DNA of 64,000 nt, taken from assembly GCA_015178975.1 (NCBI GenBank), contig WHVD01000013.1, forward strand, positions 1,178,001 through 1,242,000. Reading direction: 5' to 3'. The DNA comes from Hysterangium stoloniferum. Lineage: Eukaryota > Basidiomycota > Agaricomycetes > Hysterangiales > Hysterangiaceae. The position numbers and the translations under genes were made by a program. Under the pieces are notes generated by a model. The model ran no database searches, was not told the origin of the DNA, and saw only the letters and a program-made list of their open reading frames with translations. Below are positions 33,388-43,639 of the stretch, piece after piece; positions within the stretch are counted from its first letter, which is position 1, and each line of letters opens with the position of its first letter.

Positions 33388-34311
33388 TGGAACCCGAGGG
33401 CACCCGGATGGAGCGGGGGATGTAGGCAATCGGACGTGCGAGGCTTTATATCACATATTGTGCAGCCTTTTTAGCATCCTCAATCATTTTTATTTGCAGA
33501 TTCGAGGAGGGATGTACAGTTTTTGGGGAGACATCCGGAATCAATTTTCCGATAATCCAGTCAAGAGAGCGACAATTTGCTGTCGTCGCAGGGAGCGTGG
33601 GGACATCCATCTTGAACGACTCGCCCTTGCCCACTTCGTTCACACGCGATCCCAGCGGGCCATTCCCGCCGCCACACTTGCCTCAGTTTGAGTACAGAAA
33701 TAGGTGACATTGCAATCTTTCGGGGAAAAATCTATGTTTACTTGAAATATTTCTTTCCTGACATCCTTTTAGTTCTCGATCACAAGGATCACACAGGCAT
33801 TATTCCACGGCGATGCCTGTGTACGCACACCCGCCGGCACCGTCAGGTTTTGGAACCCGAGGGCACCCGGATGGAGCGGGGGATGTAGGCAGTCGGACGT
33901 GCGAGGCTTTATATCACATTGTGCAACCTTTTTAGCATCCTCAATCATTTTTATTTGCAGATTCGAGGAGGGATGTACAGTTTTTGGAGAGACATCCGGA
34001 ATCAATTTTCCGATAATCCAGTCAAGAGAGCGACAATTTGCCGTCGTCGCAGGGAGCGTGGGGACATCCATCTTGAACGAGTCGTCCTTGCCCACTTCGT
34101 TCACACGCGATCCCAGCGGGCCATTCCCGCCGCCACACATGCCTCAGTTTGAGTACAGAAATAGGTGACATTGCAATCTTTCGGGGAAAAATCTATGTTT
34201 ACTTGAAATATTTCTTTCCTGACATCCTTTTAGTTCTCGATCACAAGGATCACACAGGCATTATTCCACGGCAATGCCTGTGTACGCATACCCGCCGGCA
34301 CCGTCAGGTTT
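33388..34311 (+). repeat. Tandem duplication (463 bp) in repeat G copy I
   Basis: Unit 1 is 33388-33850 and unit 2 33851-34311. Both start tggaacccgagggcacccgg and end accgtcaggttt, and they differ at few positions. Copy III has a single unit (about 58695-59155), so the duplication is private to copy I. Confidence 0.9.
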
Positions 34312-34725
34312 GTTCCGTGTTCATTACACTCACTTTCTGTTAAAAATTTGTAAAACGAAATGTGTTAGAATTTGTAGATTATGGACATTTCGACCGTCAG
34401 CGATGGTCCGCGAACTTCGAAACGACGTCAGCGCTTTTCCTACAATTAATTATGTTTATTGATGAGAATACAGCATACCCCATGACTACTATCCTACGGA
34501 CGATTCCCGCACTGGTAGGCCAGAGGTTGTGGTCCCTGCGTTGTGTACTTCGGGGCGTCTCAAAGAGCCCTTCGAAGGAAATGTTCCCACGCACGGGGAG
34601 AGCTTAACACGGTAAGCATTCCTATGATTGCGTAAATAAATATATGCTGGCTAATAAGTTTATTATCAAATTCATGTCTCTACCCCAGCTCCCCCAACGG
34701 TAACGATTTTGAACACGCCAGATCC

Positions 34726-35466
34726 ATGGCGTCAAAGTGCGGCACCATGGAACGTAATCCATGTAGGGTCATGGCGAAGGAGCCGGAGGAGGTATCCTCT
34801 AATATGACCATGTTTACATGGCGCCTATCTATCCCACCCATCCACCCAACCAAGCCTCAACCTAAGAGGAACCGCACTGCCCCAATCCACCGTGCTTTCA
34901 CGGTCAGAGTATCCCTCCTCCAGGCCGCTGCAGTGAACGCAGTATTTCCTACGCCATTAGGCAAAAAAACCAACATCGCCGACTTTGTCATGTTCATTAC
35001 TGCTGCTGATTCACAGGCAGTCCCGAGGGAGTGCAAGCTGTGTGAGCAGCGTGTAACCACGCAAAACTCTCTCGTCGCCCATTGGATTAGGGTCCATGCC
35101 TTTAGGGACTTGAAAGTCACGCTCATGCATCCACATGAAGACCACAGCGACCTGATTGTAAATACAACCCAGAGGCGGGATATCCTTCTGACCGCCTTGT
35201 ACACCTGTCCCTTGAAGGGATGTGTGAATTTGTCAATGGTCGGTGTGTTTCCTACGAAGAAAGCTCTGCAGAACCACGTAGACATCCACTACAGGCTTCT
35301 CATAGAAGCTTCCGGGGAGAAAAAAGCGCGGGAAGCTGGGGTACAGTTAAAGCAAATGGAGGAGCAGGTTCAGACATATCTTGTTGACCATCCCTTCTGG
35401 CAGAGGGTAGACCACAGTGATTTTACTTCGCGGGATTACAAGCTGATCTGGCTGCTTAATCAGTAG
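34726..35466 (+). CDS. Two-finger C2H2 protein of repeat G (copy I, intact, 246 aa)
   Basis: An uninterrupted ORF, ATG 34726 to TAG 35466, with homologues at 59568-60320 (intact) and 53862-54620 minus (broken). Residues about 45-100 form a conserved region (FTVRVSLLQAAAVNAVFPTP, then a loop to ITAAD). Finger 1 at about residues 104-124 reads ECKLC...LVAHWIRVH (C-x2-C-x12-H-x4-H). Finger 2 follows TTQRRDILLTALYTCPLKGC (C-x4-C-x17-H-x3-H) and ends near residue 190. A charged helix (LKQMEEQVQTYL) and a conserved tail RDYKLIWLLNQ close the protein. All eight zinc ligands are kept in all three copies although the surrounding residues have changed, which suggests past selection. I do not know the family; nucleic-acid binding is inferred from the fingers only. 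No intron is needed. Confidence 0.75.
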   Translation: MASKCGTMERNPCRVMAKEPEEVSSNMTMFTWRLSIPPIHPTKPQPKRNRTAPIHRAFTVRVSLLQAAAVNAVFPTPLGKKTNIADFVMFITAADSQAVPRECKLCEQRVTTQNSLVAHWIRVHAFRDLKVTLMHPHEDHSDLIVNTTQRRDILLTALYTCPLKGCVNLSMVGVFPTKKALQNHVDIHYRLLIEASGEKKAREAGVQLKQMEEQVQTYLVDHPFWQRVDHSDFTSRDYKLIWLLNQ

Positions 35467-35499
35467 GACAGTGTAATAGTGGCGGGTGGAATTAGTTGC

Positions 35500-37420
35500 A
35501 TTGTATATCACTTGTTATATGAACTGTTACCGTGCGTGGTAATCCAAGCCAAGTGACACATCTCCGATAAGCTGCGCCTCTTCAGGTACTTTGACACATG
35601 GCTTAATTTGGCTCTTAGGTAGTTATTTCTTGAGTGTCATTTTAATTGAAACTTTAACACGTCATAAGATGTATAGAATCTACAGACATTCTGGCACAAT
35701 AATTAGCACAGCGTGTAATCATCACGTCAGAGAAGAAGGAAATAACTACGTCATTCATCAAGGTCCTAAGACCGAACTTTGAAGCGTGGACCTGAGAAAC
35801 CACATGGATGTCGGTCTTTTCACGGGAAATACCGCTCTTTCGCGCTACGACAACAGGATGTTTCTGAAAAGAACCTTTCTAGGGAAGCTTCGGATAATAC
35901 TTGGTGATTAATGGAAGCAGAACTTCCACTGAGAAATGAGTCCCGAGTCAGGTCCAAAATCCTTTCAGTGTAGAGAGGCGAGGGCGCCCAAATTCGAATC
36001 CAACAAAATAATAATAATTCCACGCCACTTCTGAGAATACATAGCTATGATATACAACGAGATAGCCGTGAAGCGTGCCAATAGCGCATGGAAGTCACAA
36101 CGCAAGGACGGTTTCGAATGACGCGGATGAGCACATCAGAAAAATCTGAGATCTCCTTTTTTTACTTATAACTAAATTAAGGACATTAAGTTCGGTAAGT
36201 ACACCGTTTCTCCTCAGCCGGATGGCAGGATAAGCAGCGATGTGATTCTGAGAGAACAAGGAAAACCATAAGTAACGAGTAAGTAGTCAAGGACTTCAGT
36301 TTAATTCCTGAATTTCATAGGAGTGAAGACGTGCTCAAGTATGAATACGGCGCGAGTCGGCTATCCGGTGATCTTTCAACTCAGAGGCTGGCGCGGGGTT
36401 CCTGGTTGCGTTTGTACGTCGCCTGGCTGACGAGCGAACAGGGACGGCTGTGTGAGATAAGAATTCCCCGAGTGTAGGAGGTGAGGAATTTATTTCACTA
36501 TGAATTTGTTTCCCTGGAAAATTATTGACTGTCTGCATTTTCGGGATCATTTCCAACATGGGTGACGAAATGATTATCAGTTGAGTTTCTTAATTGTACC
36601 AGCCAATAAATAAAAAATATTTTAAAATTCCCATCGATCATCCTAATCTCAAACAATTTAATAATCGCTGGTTCTTATCACATACAGTTCACCAGTAGCC
36701 GATAGAATCACAGATGCATAGGCGTCCTTGGAGGTTATGTTGTACTTCCTTCTTTCTCCCCTCCATGAAAGCGGGTGCTCCTGCGGTTCTCTGTCCTCAT
36801 ACTGGGGATCTAGAAGGGTAAAAACAAACGTAATCACACCTCATTGACTCAGATAAAGTGCCTAGTGCTTACGGAATTGTGACCTTCTGACGTGGCGTAC
36901 TAGTGAGGGATACTATGCATCAGGATAGTGGGAAGATCAGCAAGTGTGCCCTCTATACTGTCTAAAGCCATCTAGGAGAGCTAGCTAGCTCGGCTAGACT
37001 CGACTACTTTCGCGAGATCCCTATTTACTAGTCAGTATAAAAGCCTACTATAGATCTAGGGAGGCTAGGGAGTTTACAAAATGGGTGTAGACATTCCCAA
37101 ATTCCTGATGTGGCTGTCACTGGAGGCCATTCCCAACTGTAAAATTTTATGCCCATTTAAACTTGAATGGTGTCAGTATCAAAGAATGTCATTAGTCTGG
37201 CTAGTTTTTTCCTGTCCTCTACACCTGTAGCTGTTTACTAGTTCCTCGAACAATATGACATGACCCTATCAACCCGTGTCACTGCAGACTAGATTCAATT
37301 ATTGACGGGCTTTAATACAAGATGGGATCAGAGTCACAGACATCTAGCTTCGAAACTGTCAATCACCTTTAGAATCAGGGGATGACTTCTAGTTCAACAA
37401 TTCCAACTTGATGCTATTTT
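35500..37420 (+). repeat. Repeat L (downstream of G), copy I
   Basis: Non-coding sequence shared in pieces with 60320-62040 and with 51850-53120. It includes ataagctgcgcctcttcagg (35570), a block at 35760-36480 also found at 61340-62040, and a block at 36220-37420 also found at 51860-53120. Relative to copy III it lacks the segment 60541-61310. No convincing ORF is seen. It may be the 3' part of the same repeat unit as G. Confidence 0.65.
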
Positions 37421-37766
37421 AGGCCATAAAGCGCTGGTACCGAACAAGGATAATGCTTCTTTTGGTTTCTAAAAGTTATATGACTATACAATCCTGGCAG
37501 ACTCTGATAGAAACTTGCAAAGAGCTGACCGAAATATAACAATGTTGACTGGATAATGTGCACAGTGGACAAAGAAGCTCTATTTCTTAATGTGTACGTA
37601 ATACACTTCATGTAGTCTACCAGAGCATTCCACACCTCAAGCCGTCCCCAAAACCTAACACCCCTACTCGGAGAAGAGGTGCAGTGAAAGACAAAGAAAT
37701 AATAATTAATTAATGAAAGTGAAAACCCCCACTAAATGCAAGCCCCCACTGAAAGCTGATAATATA

Positions 37767-39652
37767 CTACACTTGCAACAACGTGAGAGTGGTCTTTCTA
37801 ATATCCTTTGAGGGCAAAGGTTCTCCAGCACCACCATTATTTGCATAGTTGGCCTTTGTCTCCTTGGTATCCTGATCATGGACAGAGTTGGAGTCAGAAG
37901 CAGTGTGGGTACAAAAAGCAGCATCATCGCCTGATGACCAACGCAAACATTTTTGACATTTAGCTTCCCCAATAACTTTGTCTTTTACCTTCTGCGGCAT
38001 ATCGGCAATGTAGTGTGAGGACTGATGGCCAGGACATCCACACCAATGTCAGACATCCCTGTTCTTTGGGTTCAGCCAGTCAACCTGGGCTTCTCCCTCA
38101 GACTCTGAGTCTGAATCTGAATTATCCTTCTTCAGCCCCATTTCCTTTTTCCTTTTCCTGCTCTCTTCTGTGAATACAAGGCTGCCTCAAGTTCCTGGGT
38201 CTGAGTGCCACTATTAAGTGCAGTTTTTGTATCTTCTTGATCAGTTAAGGTTTTCTTAACAATAGCAAGAGTAGGCTCTGATGATCCTTATGTGAGAAGG
38301 GTCCGAATGATCACAAAAGAAGAGTCGAGGTTCATGAGGATGGAGTCAACAATATCTGTTGTTGCAGGCACATGCCCAAGAGTTGTAAGTTCTTTGGCAG
38401 CCAAAGCAATGTCCTGGATATAGAGTGAGACTGGTTTGGAGGTGTCATGGACTGGTGTTACGACCGGAATTCCCACCGGACTCTGGGCACTAACTTTTAT
38501 GCACCTGCACCCTATATGCACCAATTGTCAGTTTACTGGAATTCCCACTGGACTCCATACATCAGACTTGTCCACGTTCGACTTCATTACATCATGTATC
38601 AGTCACCAGAATTCCCACCGGACTCCATCCCTGTCTATGTCTGACCTCATCCCACACATCAGTCACTGGACCCCACTCAGAAAACCTGTCATCCCTCTAA
38701 CTGAGCCCCATTCCCGTTTTAGTCAAATGACCTGTCACAATTTGGACTCCACTCCAACTCCATTTCCCATTATGGTTTATGACCTGTCACAATTTGGACT
38801 CCGCTCCATCCCATTCCATTCCTAACACCAAATTTGGTGTTTACTTATTTTGTTTTATGTTTTGCTAGTTTCATTTTCATTATTACTGGATTTGGTATGT
38901 TATTCATTCTACAGTCTATATAGTCTGGCAGATGTTGTACATACAATCCAGTCAGAAAGTCAGCTTAGATTCTCCCCAGTAATCTAGTACATTTTCCGCT
39001 CTCTACTCCTCTTTGAATTACACCACTCTCACTAGTTGGAGCCCATGGGCTCTGACACATCTATCACTCAACCTCTGACTTATTTATCTCGACTCCCTGA
39101 CCTCTCGACCCATGACCCCTTGACCCAAGAACTCTGCCCAGACTCCCTGGGATTCCCGTCTGCCCATTTGAAATTGGACAACATGATCTCGTGAGGGTGC
39201 AGCCAATAAGCTGAAGCCAAGTCCTACCAGATTTCCTGTGGGTTTTTCCAGAAACCCTCCATGTACGCACCCTTAACAACTGGGTTATAAAGACATTTCT
39301 TGAGTTCAAAATGGGTTGCGTGAGAATCCTTTTTGTATTCGGATTTGAGGCTCAACCAAACATCATTTGCAGTTTGCAGCGGAGTTGTATCCTTGAAGTG
39401 GGTTGTCTGAACAGTGTTCGATAAAATTGTTTTGTAGAGGGCTGCCCTAGCTCACTGGTCTGCCTTGAGCCATGCCTGGAGTGTAGTGTCATCCTTTAGT
39501 GGTTTTGATGAACTCTTTATGTGCTCCATAAAGTCATCATCCTCTCCAAAAGTCATCTCTAACTCTTGAGTCCAGATTCCATAAATTTTGCCAGTGAATT
39601 TATTTTGCTGATCAAAGGTTCAAAGTAAGTCATATATGGTAGGCTGTACCAT
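37767..39652 (-). pseudogene. Copia-type Gag of the TR-GAG element
   Basis: The ATG at 39652 starts MVQPTIYDLL. The Gag (UBN2-like) domain follows in pieces: FTGKIYGIWTQELEMTF, TLQAWLKAD, TANDVWLSLKSEYKKDSHAT. It is cut by LTR A at 39278 and resumes at 38450 with SKPVSLYIQDIALAAKELTTL and ILMNLDSSFVIIRTLLT. After a frameshift near 38150 come an acidic Ser/Asp stretch and a degenerate knuckle (HWCGCPGHQSSHYI), ending LLQV at 37767. At least three in-frame stops are present (two TGA, one TAA). There is no protease, integrase or reverse transcriptase and no room for them. Confidence 0.8.
38456..39278 (+). repeat. Solo LTR, family A (copy 4), in the TR-GAG element
   Basis: 823 bp running TGTTACGACCGG...CCCTTAACA with a perfect target duplication actgg (38451-38455 and 39279-39283). 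Confidence 0.93.
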
Positions 39653-39915
39653 GATGACGTGGCAGTGTGAGATGTTGAAAAGAAATAGTGGAAAAGGGGA
39701 AAAGGAGAAGAAATGAGAATGTATGAGAGTCAATGCACTGGAAGGGCCTGTAACCTGATAGAAACTTGCAAAGAGCTGACCAAAATATAACAATGCTGAC
39801 CAGATAATGTGCACAGTGGACAAAGAAGCTCTATTTCTTAATGTGTACATAATACACTTCATGTAGTCTACCAGAGCATTCTGCACCTCAAGCCATCCCC
39901 AAAACCTAACAGACT

Positions 39916-41625
39916 CTTGGTCCTGTCACTATCTAATTCATTGCCCCGAGTAGTAGTCGCCTTGTGCTGAAATAATTGATGCTGTTGAGTAGATGGTAAC
40001 ACCTCAGTAGTACAACATAGTTATACTTGTGTTGTTACAGCACTTTGCATTACGTAAGGCACACACTAGATTTACAAGGAAATATTGTTGAAAATTGCGA
40101 ACCTCATAGCTCTCTCAATAATTGACCAATTGCCTTGTAACTTCATATATGTATTTTACTACTATATATCTAGTATTATCTATGTTATAACTCCAAAATT
40201 TGACCTACAGCATGTTTCCCAAAATTGCAGTCCATTTGACCTTGTGAACCGATTCATGAGCCAACAGCTGTGTCACACCAAATATGCTTGTAATATGTTG
40301 TTTCACATGTATCTAGGAAGTAAAAATGACAGTTCCTGGCTTTGCAGTCTAAACTATTAAAAATAGTATGAGTTGGCTTATTGTAATACACAATCTACAA
40401 GTGGGTAATAGACTTGTAATAATAGTACTTGTTTGTCAATCAATGTGTCAGTTAGTGAATCACCTTCTGACATGATAGGTAGGATGCTAGTTGAGGTGTA
40501 CACTGGTTCTGGCATGCATTAACCTCAGAAAACATGGTCCACAATTAGCATCCTCCTATGAAAAAGTGAAGAATAGGTGAGCCACCCCTAGGAAAAGGGT
40601 GGTTTCATCACCAATTCCAACAGCTTGATGGAGAAAAAACTATCAGAGGATTGATATCAGAGATACCCTTTATGGATGAAGAACATTATAACTGACCGCA
40701 CCTTCTGTGATAGATAGAGACCATACAGATAGAAATTGGATTTTCCAACAGAAGGATTTTAGGTCACATAAATGGATACTGGTATTTAATGCAACTCGAC
40801 TCAGAAGCTCTATTGATGCAGGACTTAGGTATTGACAATAATATTATCCATGCGGCCCAGGTGAGCCATTCGACCTCGGTCTTGGGGTCAGCGGGCCAGT
40901 ATTGGTGTCAAATCTTTTCAGTGCAAATATGTGACTTTTCTTCGCTGAATTCAGCCTATGTGAAGATGAAAATAGGAAACCTTCAGTAAGGGTATATATA
41001 TTTTTATCAACCATTGATTCAGTGCAGATGGGATGAGGAGGAATAGCATAAAGCTCAAGGCTAGGGAATGTAAATTGCCAGCAGATATTGTGAGTGATCG
41101 TGGAGATGAAAAGACATGTTGGGGTTTTGGTTCTTATCAAGGAGTATGGGGATATGATATCTGGGACTCATTGTGGGGGTCGTTTGAACCATCTGCTCAA
41201 TTGCTTGCTATCCCAACGGTCATTGTTGCTGGTATTTGCATTCTCTACCTGTTTTCCTAGGGTGGCAGCCTTGGCGAAGCCTGCAGTAGGTTGGCCACCA
41301 CGTGTACCAGCAGTGAGGTAACATCGCCGCAATACATCTATACTGTGTACTACTCTAGAACCCAACTCGCTGGCAGATTCATCTGACCATTCCAATTTGT
41401 CATTAAGAGGAACTGAGACTGTGTGTATTAGTATCTCCTTGATGGGCTGTAACCTTGTTCATTGTTCACATCTTCCATTCAAAGATCACAGATATTGCTG
41501 CCACACGGTTCACATTGGCAATATCACAATATCACAATCTCTCCTTGCACTGCATAAGTCCTTTCAATACATTCTGAAGCCCCATACTGGATGCCATTCA
41601 GTGAAGATCCAGCATAGATCTGTGA
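39916..41625. other. Unassigned 1.7 kb
   Basis: AT-rich sequence without recognisable element ends. ORFs at 40085-40360, 40789-40989 and 41033-41321 are under 100 codons and show no motif I can name. It may be old intergenic DNA. Confidence 0.4.
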
Positions 41626-41630
41626 GCAGA

Positions 41631-41866
41631 TGTAATGCCATCATCAATTGGGATCACTGGCGGTCACACAAGTTGACAGGACCACAGTGTATTGTCCAGA
41701 ACAGAACAAGATACAGGCAAGTGCAGTGTATGGTAAGATCTAAGGTCCTGAAAACTTCCCGGCTACTTATACGGTGCAACATGGTGATTATGTAATCATG
41801 TGTTGATTGAAATGAGAATGTAAAACTAAAGGGTCTGTGCATAAGACTGGGGGCACCAGGATTGCA
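41631..41866 (+). repeat. Solo LTR, family H (copy 1), diverged
   Basis: 236 bp running TGTAATGCC...AGGATTGCA with a perfect target duplication gcaga (41626-41630 and 41867-41871). It shares ggtcacac.agttgacaggac with the copies at 52030 and 54987. Confidence 0.82.
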
Positions 41867-42145
41867 GCAGACAGCAATGAGATTTAGAAGTGGTATTTAC
41901 TGATTGCATTTATAGTCGACTATCCTTTACACCCATTCAGTGTAAACTTCTGCAGATTCTTATGGTCTTGAGTCTCGAATGCAGTATGAACTGACGAACT
42001 ATATGATGACTAGCCTTGATCAAGACTTCAATGAGGACTGGTTTTCTAATGACCTATCCACATTGTGTTTCTGGTGTGGAGGAAGGCTGTTGTTGAATGG
42101 AAGGCTCAATCCGATGACTTAAAATTCGATAATTCCTGTGTTTTC

Positions 42146-42440
42146 TGTTGAAATATATAGTCCCTAAGAAGAGCTCAGTCTCGTATAAGTATAACGGACT
42201 CATATATTTTGTACCTAATAGTAATATAGCTAATAAAGCAACTATTAGTTACAGTATCAGTGATTAGCTTAGGATCTTGACTCACCTCAGTCATGTATAT
42301 GTATAACAGACTGAGGTGACACTACAATGGTCAACTAGCTTATATACGCTGCAGGTCCAACCATCACCAGGCACCATCAATGATATGGTGGTGGTGTCAG
42401 GTGTCTATACCCGAGTGTTCATGATGTATACATTCCAACA
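42146..42440 (+). repeat. Solo LTR related to the copia element at 46087-51173
   Basis: 295 bp. The first 55 bases (from TGTTGAAATATATAGTCCCT) match LTR I almost exactly, then the sequence diverges and ends ATTCCAACA. A perfect target duplication ttttc flanks it (42141-42145 and 42441-42445). It represents a sister subfamily. Confidence 0.88.
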
Positions 42441-42567
42441 TTTTCTCATGCTTGTGATCGAAGTTTGATACGGCAGGCAGCCACATCCGTTTATTAACCT
42501 TGTCGCACGGGTGTTCGACTTGCATTATTGAGTATTCATTGTTTATTACTATCTTGTTTAACAATTA

Positions 42568-43259
42568 CAGCTGTTCCGGATATCTATGGTGGGGTTTCAA
42601 AATTCAAAAAAGTCCCGTTTTGGAATTTATGGACAAAGTGTGTGATATCTCACAAACAGAGTGCAATTAAGACCCAATATTTTAGGACATGTATTATATA
42701 TAATAGAGGTATCTATATATATATATATTTGGGCTTATGACACCTTATTTAATATTCAGCTCAATATCACTGCAATTGTTCTACATCATTCAATTCTTGT
42801 CACATGCATGTCTAGGTTCTGAGAAATAATAATATATATTTATCCTAAATATTCCTTGAGTTTTGAGGCTTAATACTGCCTTCTGAACCTGGTGACTAGG
42901 CACATTTCAAGCTAGCATTTAGTGAGTAGTATGCTGTGTTCACCAAGGCACATTAAACCCCACAGCTCATAAAATATTTATATACAATACATAACATCAA
43001 TTCCCCAAGGCTAGAGGCAAATCTGATAATAATTGAATGGTGGAGAGCCATTGAAGTGATATTGAGCTGAATATTAAATAAGGTGTCATAAGACCAAATA
43101 TATACAATATATAGATACCTCTACACTATCAAATATATATCCTAAAATCCTGTGTCTTAACTCCACTCCGTTCGGGAGATATCACAAAATTTGTCTGTGA
43201 ATTCCAAAGCGGGACTTTTTTGAATTTTGAAACCCCGCCATAGATATCCGGAACAGCTG
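42568..43259. mobile_element. MITE with about 200 bp inverted repeats, TA target
   Basis: 692 bp starting CAGCTGTTCCGGATATCTAT and ending with its inverse, flanked by TA (42566-42567 and 43260-43261). The arms match over about 42568-42770 and 43055-43259, leaving a loop of about 280 bp. No transposase. The TA target suggests Tc1/mariner mobilisation. Confidence 0.88.
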
Positions 43260-43261
43260 TA

Positions 43262-43630
43262 ACCCGCAATATATCTTGTAAGCCAGAGCTGTAGTGTAAC
43301 AATCCAAGTTCATGTCGGTTGGCTGACGCAGTGTGGCTGTGCGCTTTGTGCGCTTTACCATTTACTGTAATTAAATCAGAACAAAGAAAAACAAAGGGAA
43401 GGCTGTTCGCCTTACCTGGCAAATACTTCACCTCCTATCCCCCTTTTTATCTCTAGCCGGTCGTATTAATAATAAGGGTTACCAGCAGTAGACCGCTTCC
43501 GAATTAATATGGAGTTGGCACCCAACGCATGTTATACACGAGGGTTAGGATTACTCAATTGCCCTGCGATATTGTAAAACAAAGACAATCGCGGAAACCT
43601 TGAATTTGAGTTTGTTGATGTGGATAAGCA
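43262..43630. other. Upstream region of the host gene
   Basis: No element or ORF recognised. It should hold the promoter of the gene starting at 43736. Confidence 0.4.
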
Positions 43631-43632
43631 GA

Positions 43633-43639
43633 TATATAA
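43633..43639 (+). promoter_or_regulatory. TATA-like box of the host gene
   Basis: TATATAA lies 97 bp before the proposed ATG (43736), followed by a C/T-rich stretch, as is common in fungal promoters. Confidence 0.5.

Larger units (their letters stand above)
31925..35500 (+). repeat. Dispersed repeat G, copy I (plus)
   Basis: Matches 58250-60350 (copy III) and, inverted, 53660-54833 (copy II). The shared parts are a 5' block (tggctcgtctagctgccggg at 31950; cagaaagagtacaatggaat at 33150), a middle block at 33380-34310 that is duplicated here, a block with tacaattaattatgtttatt at about 34440, and the C2H2 ORF. A 1 kb TIR element is inserted at 32048-33073. Nothing resembling transposase, LTRs or terminal inverted repeats of G itself was found, so its class is unknown. 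Confidence 0.8.
37505..39910 (-). mobile_element. Gag-only copia-like retrotransposon (TR-GAG type), with nested LTR A
   Basis: Two short direct repeats, 37505-37660 (156 bp) and 39756-39910 (155 bp), both TGATAGAAAC...CCTAACA, are flanked by a perfect target duplication gactc (37500-37504 and 39911-39915). Between them is only a Gag gene on the minus strand. Without the nested LTR A and one copy of its duplication the whole element is about 1.58 kb, too small for Pol. Next to the 5' LTR is GGTTACAGGCCC (minus strand, 39755-39744), resembling the primer site of the copia elements here. This is the plan of terminal-repeat GAG elements, which depend on an autonomous partner. Confidence 0.85.

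Noticed and set aside
33769..34140. Minus-strand 123-codon ORF (also 33446-33643 and 58753-58950) as a gene
   Set aside because: It is partly shared between G copies, but ends shift between them, the plus strand is open as well, and no motif is recognised. Mentioned only under the duplication.
31925..35500. Repeat G as a Plavaka/CACTA or KDZ transposon fragment
   Set aside because: C2H2 fingers occur at the start of some such transposases, but no catalytic domain or terminal repeat was seen, so the label would be a guess.
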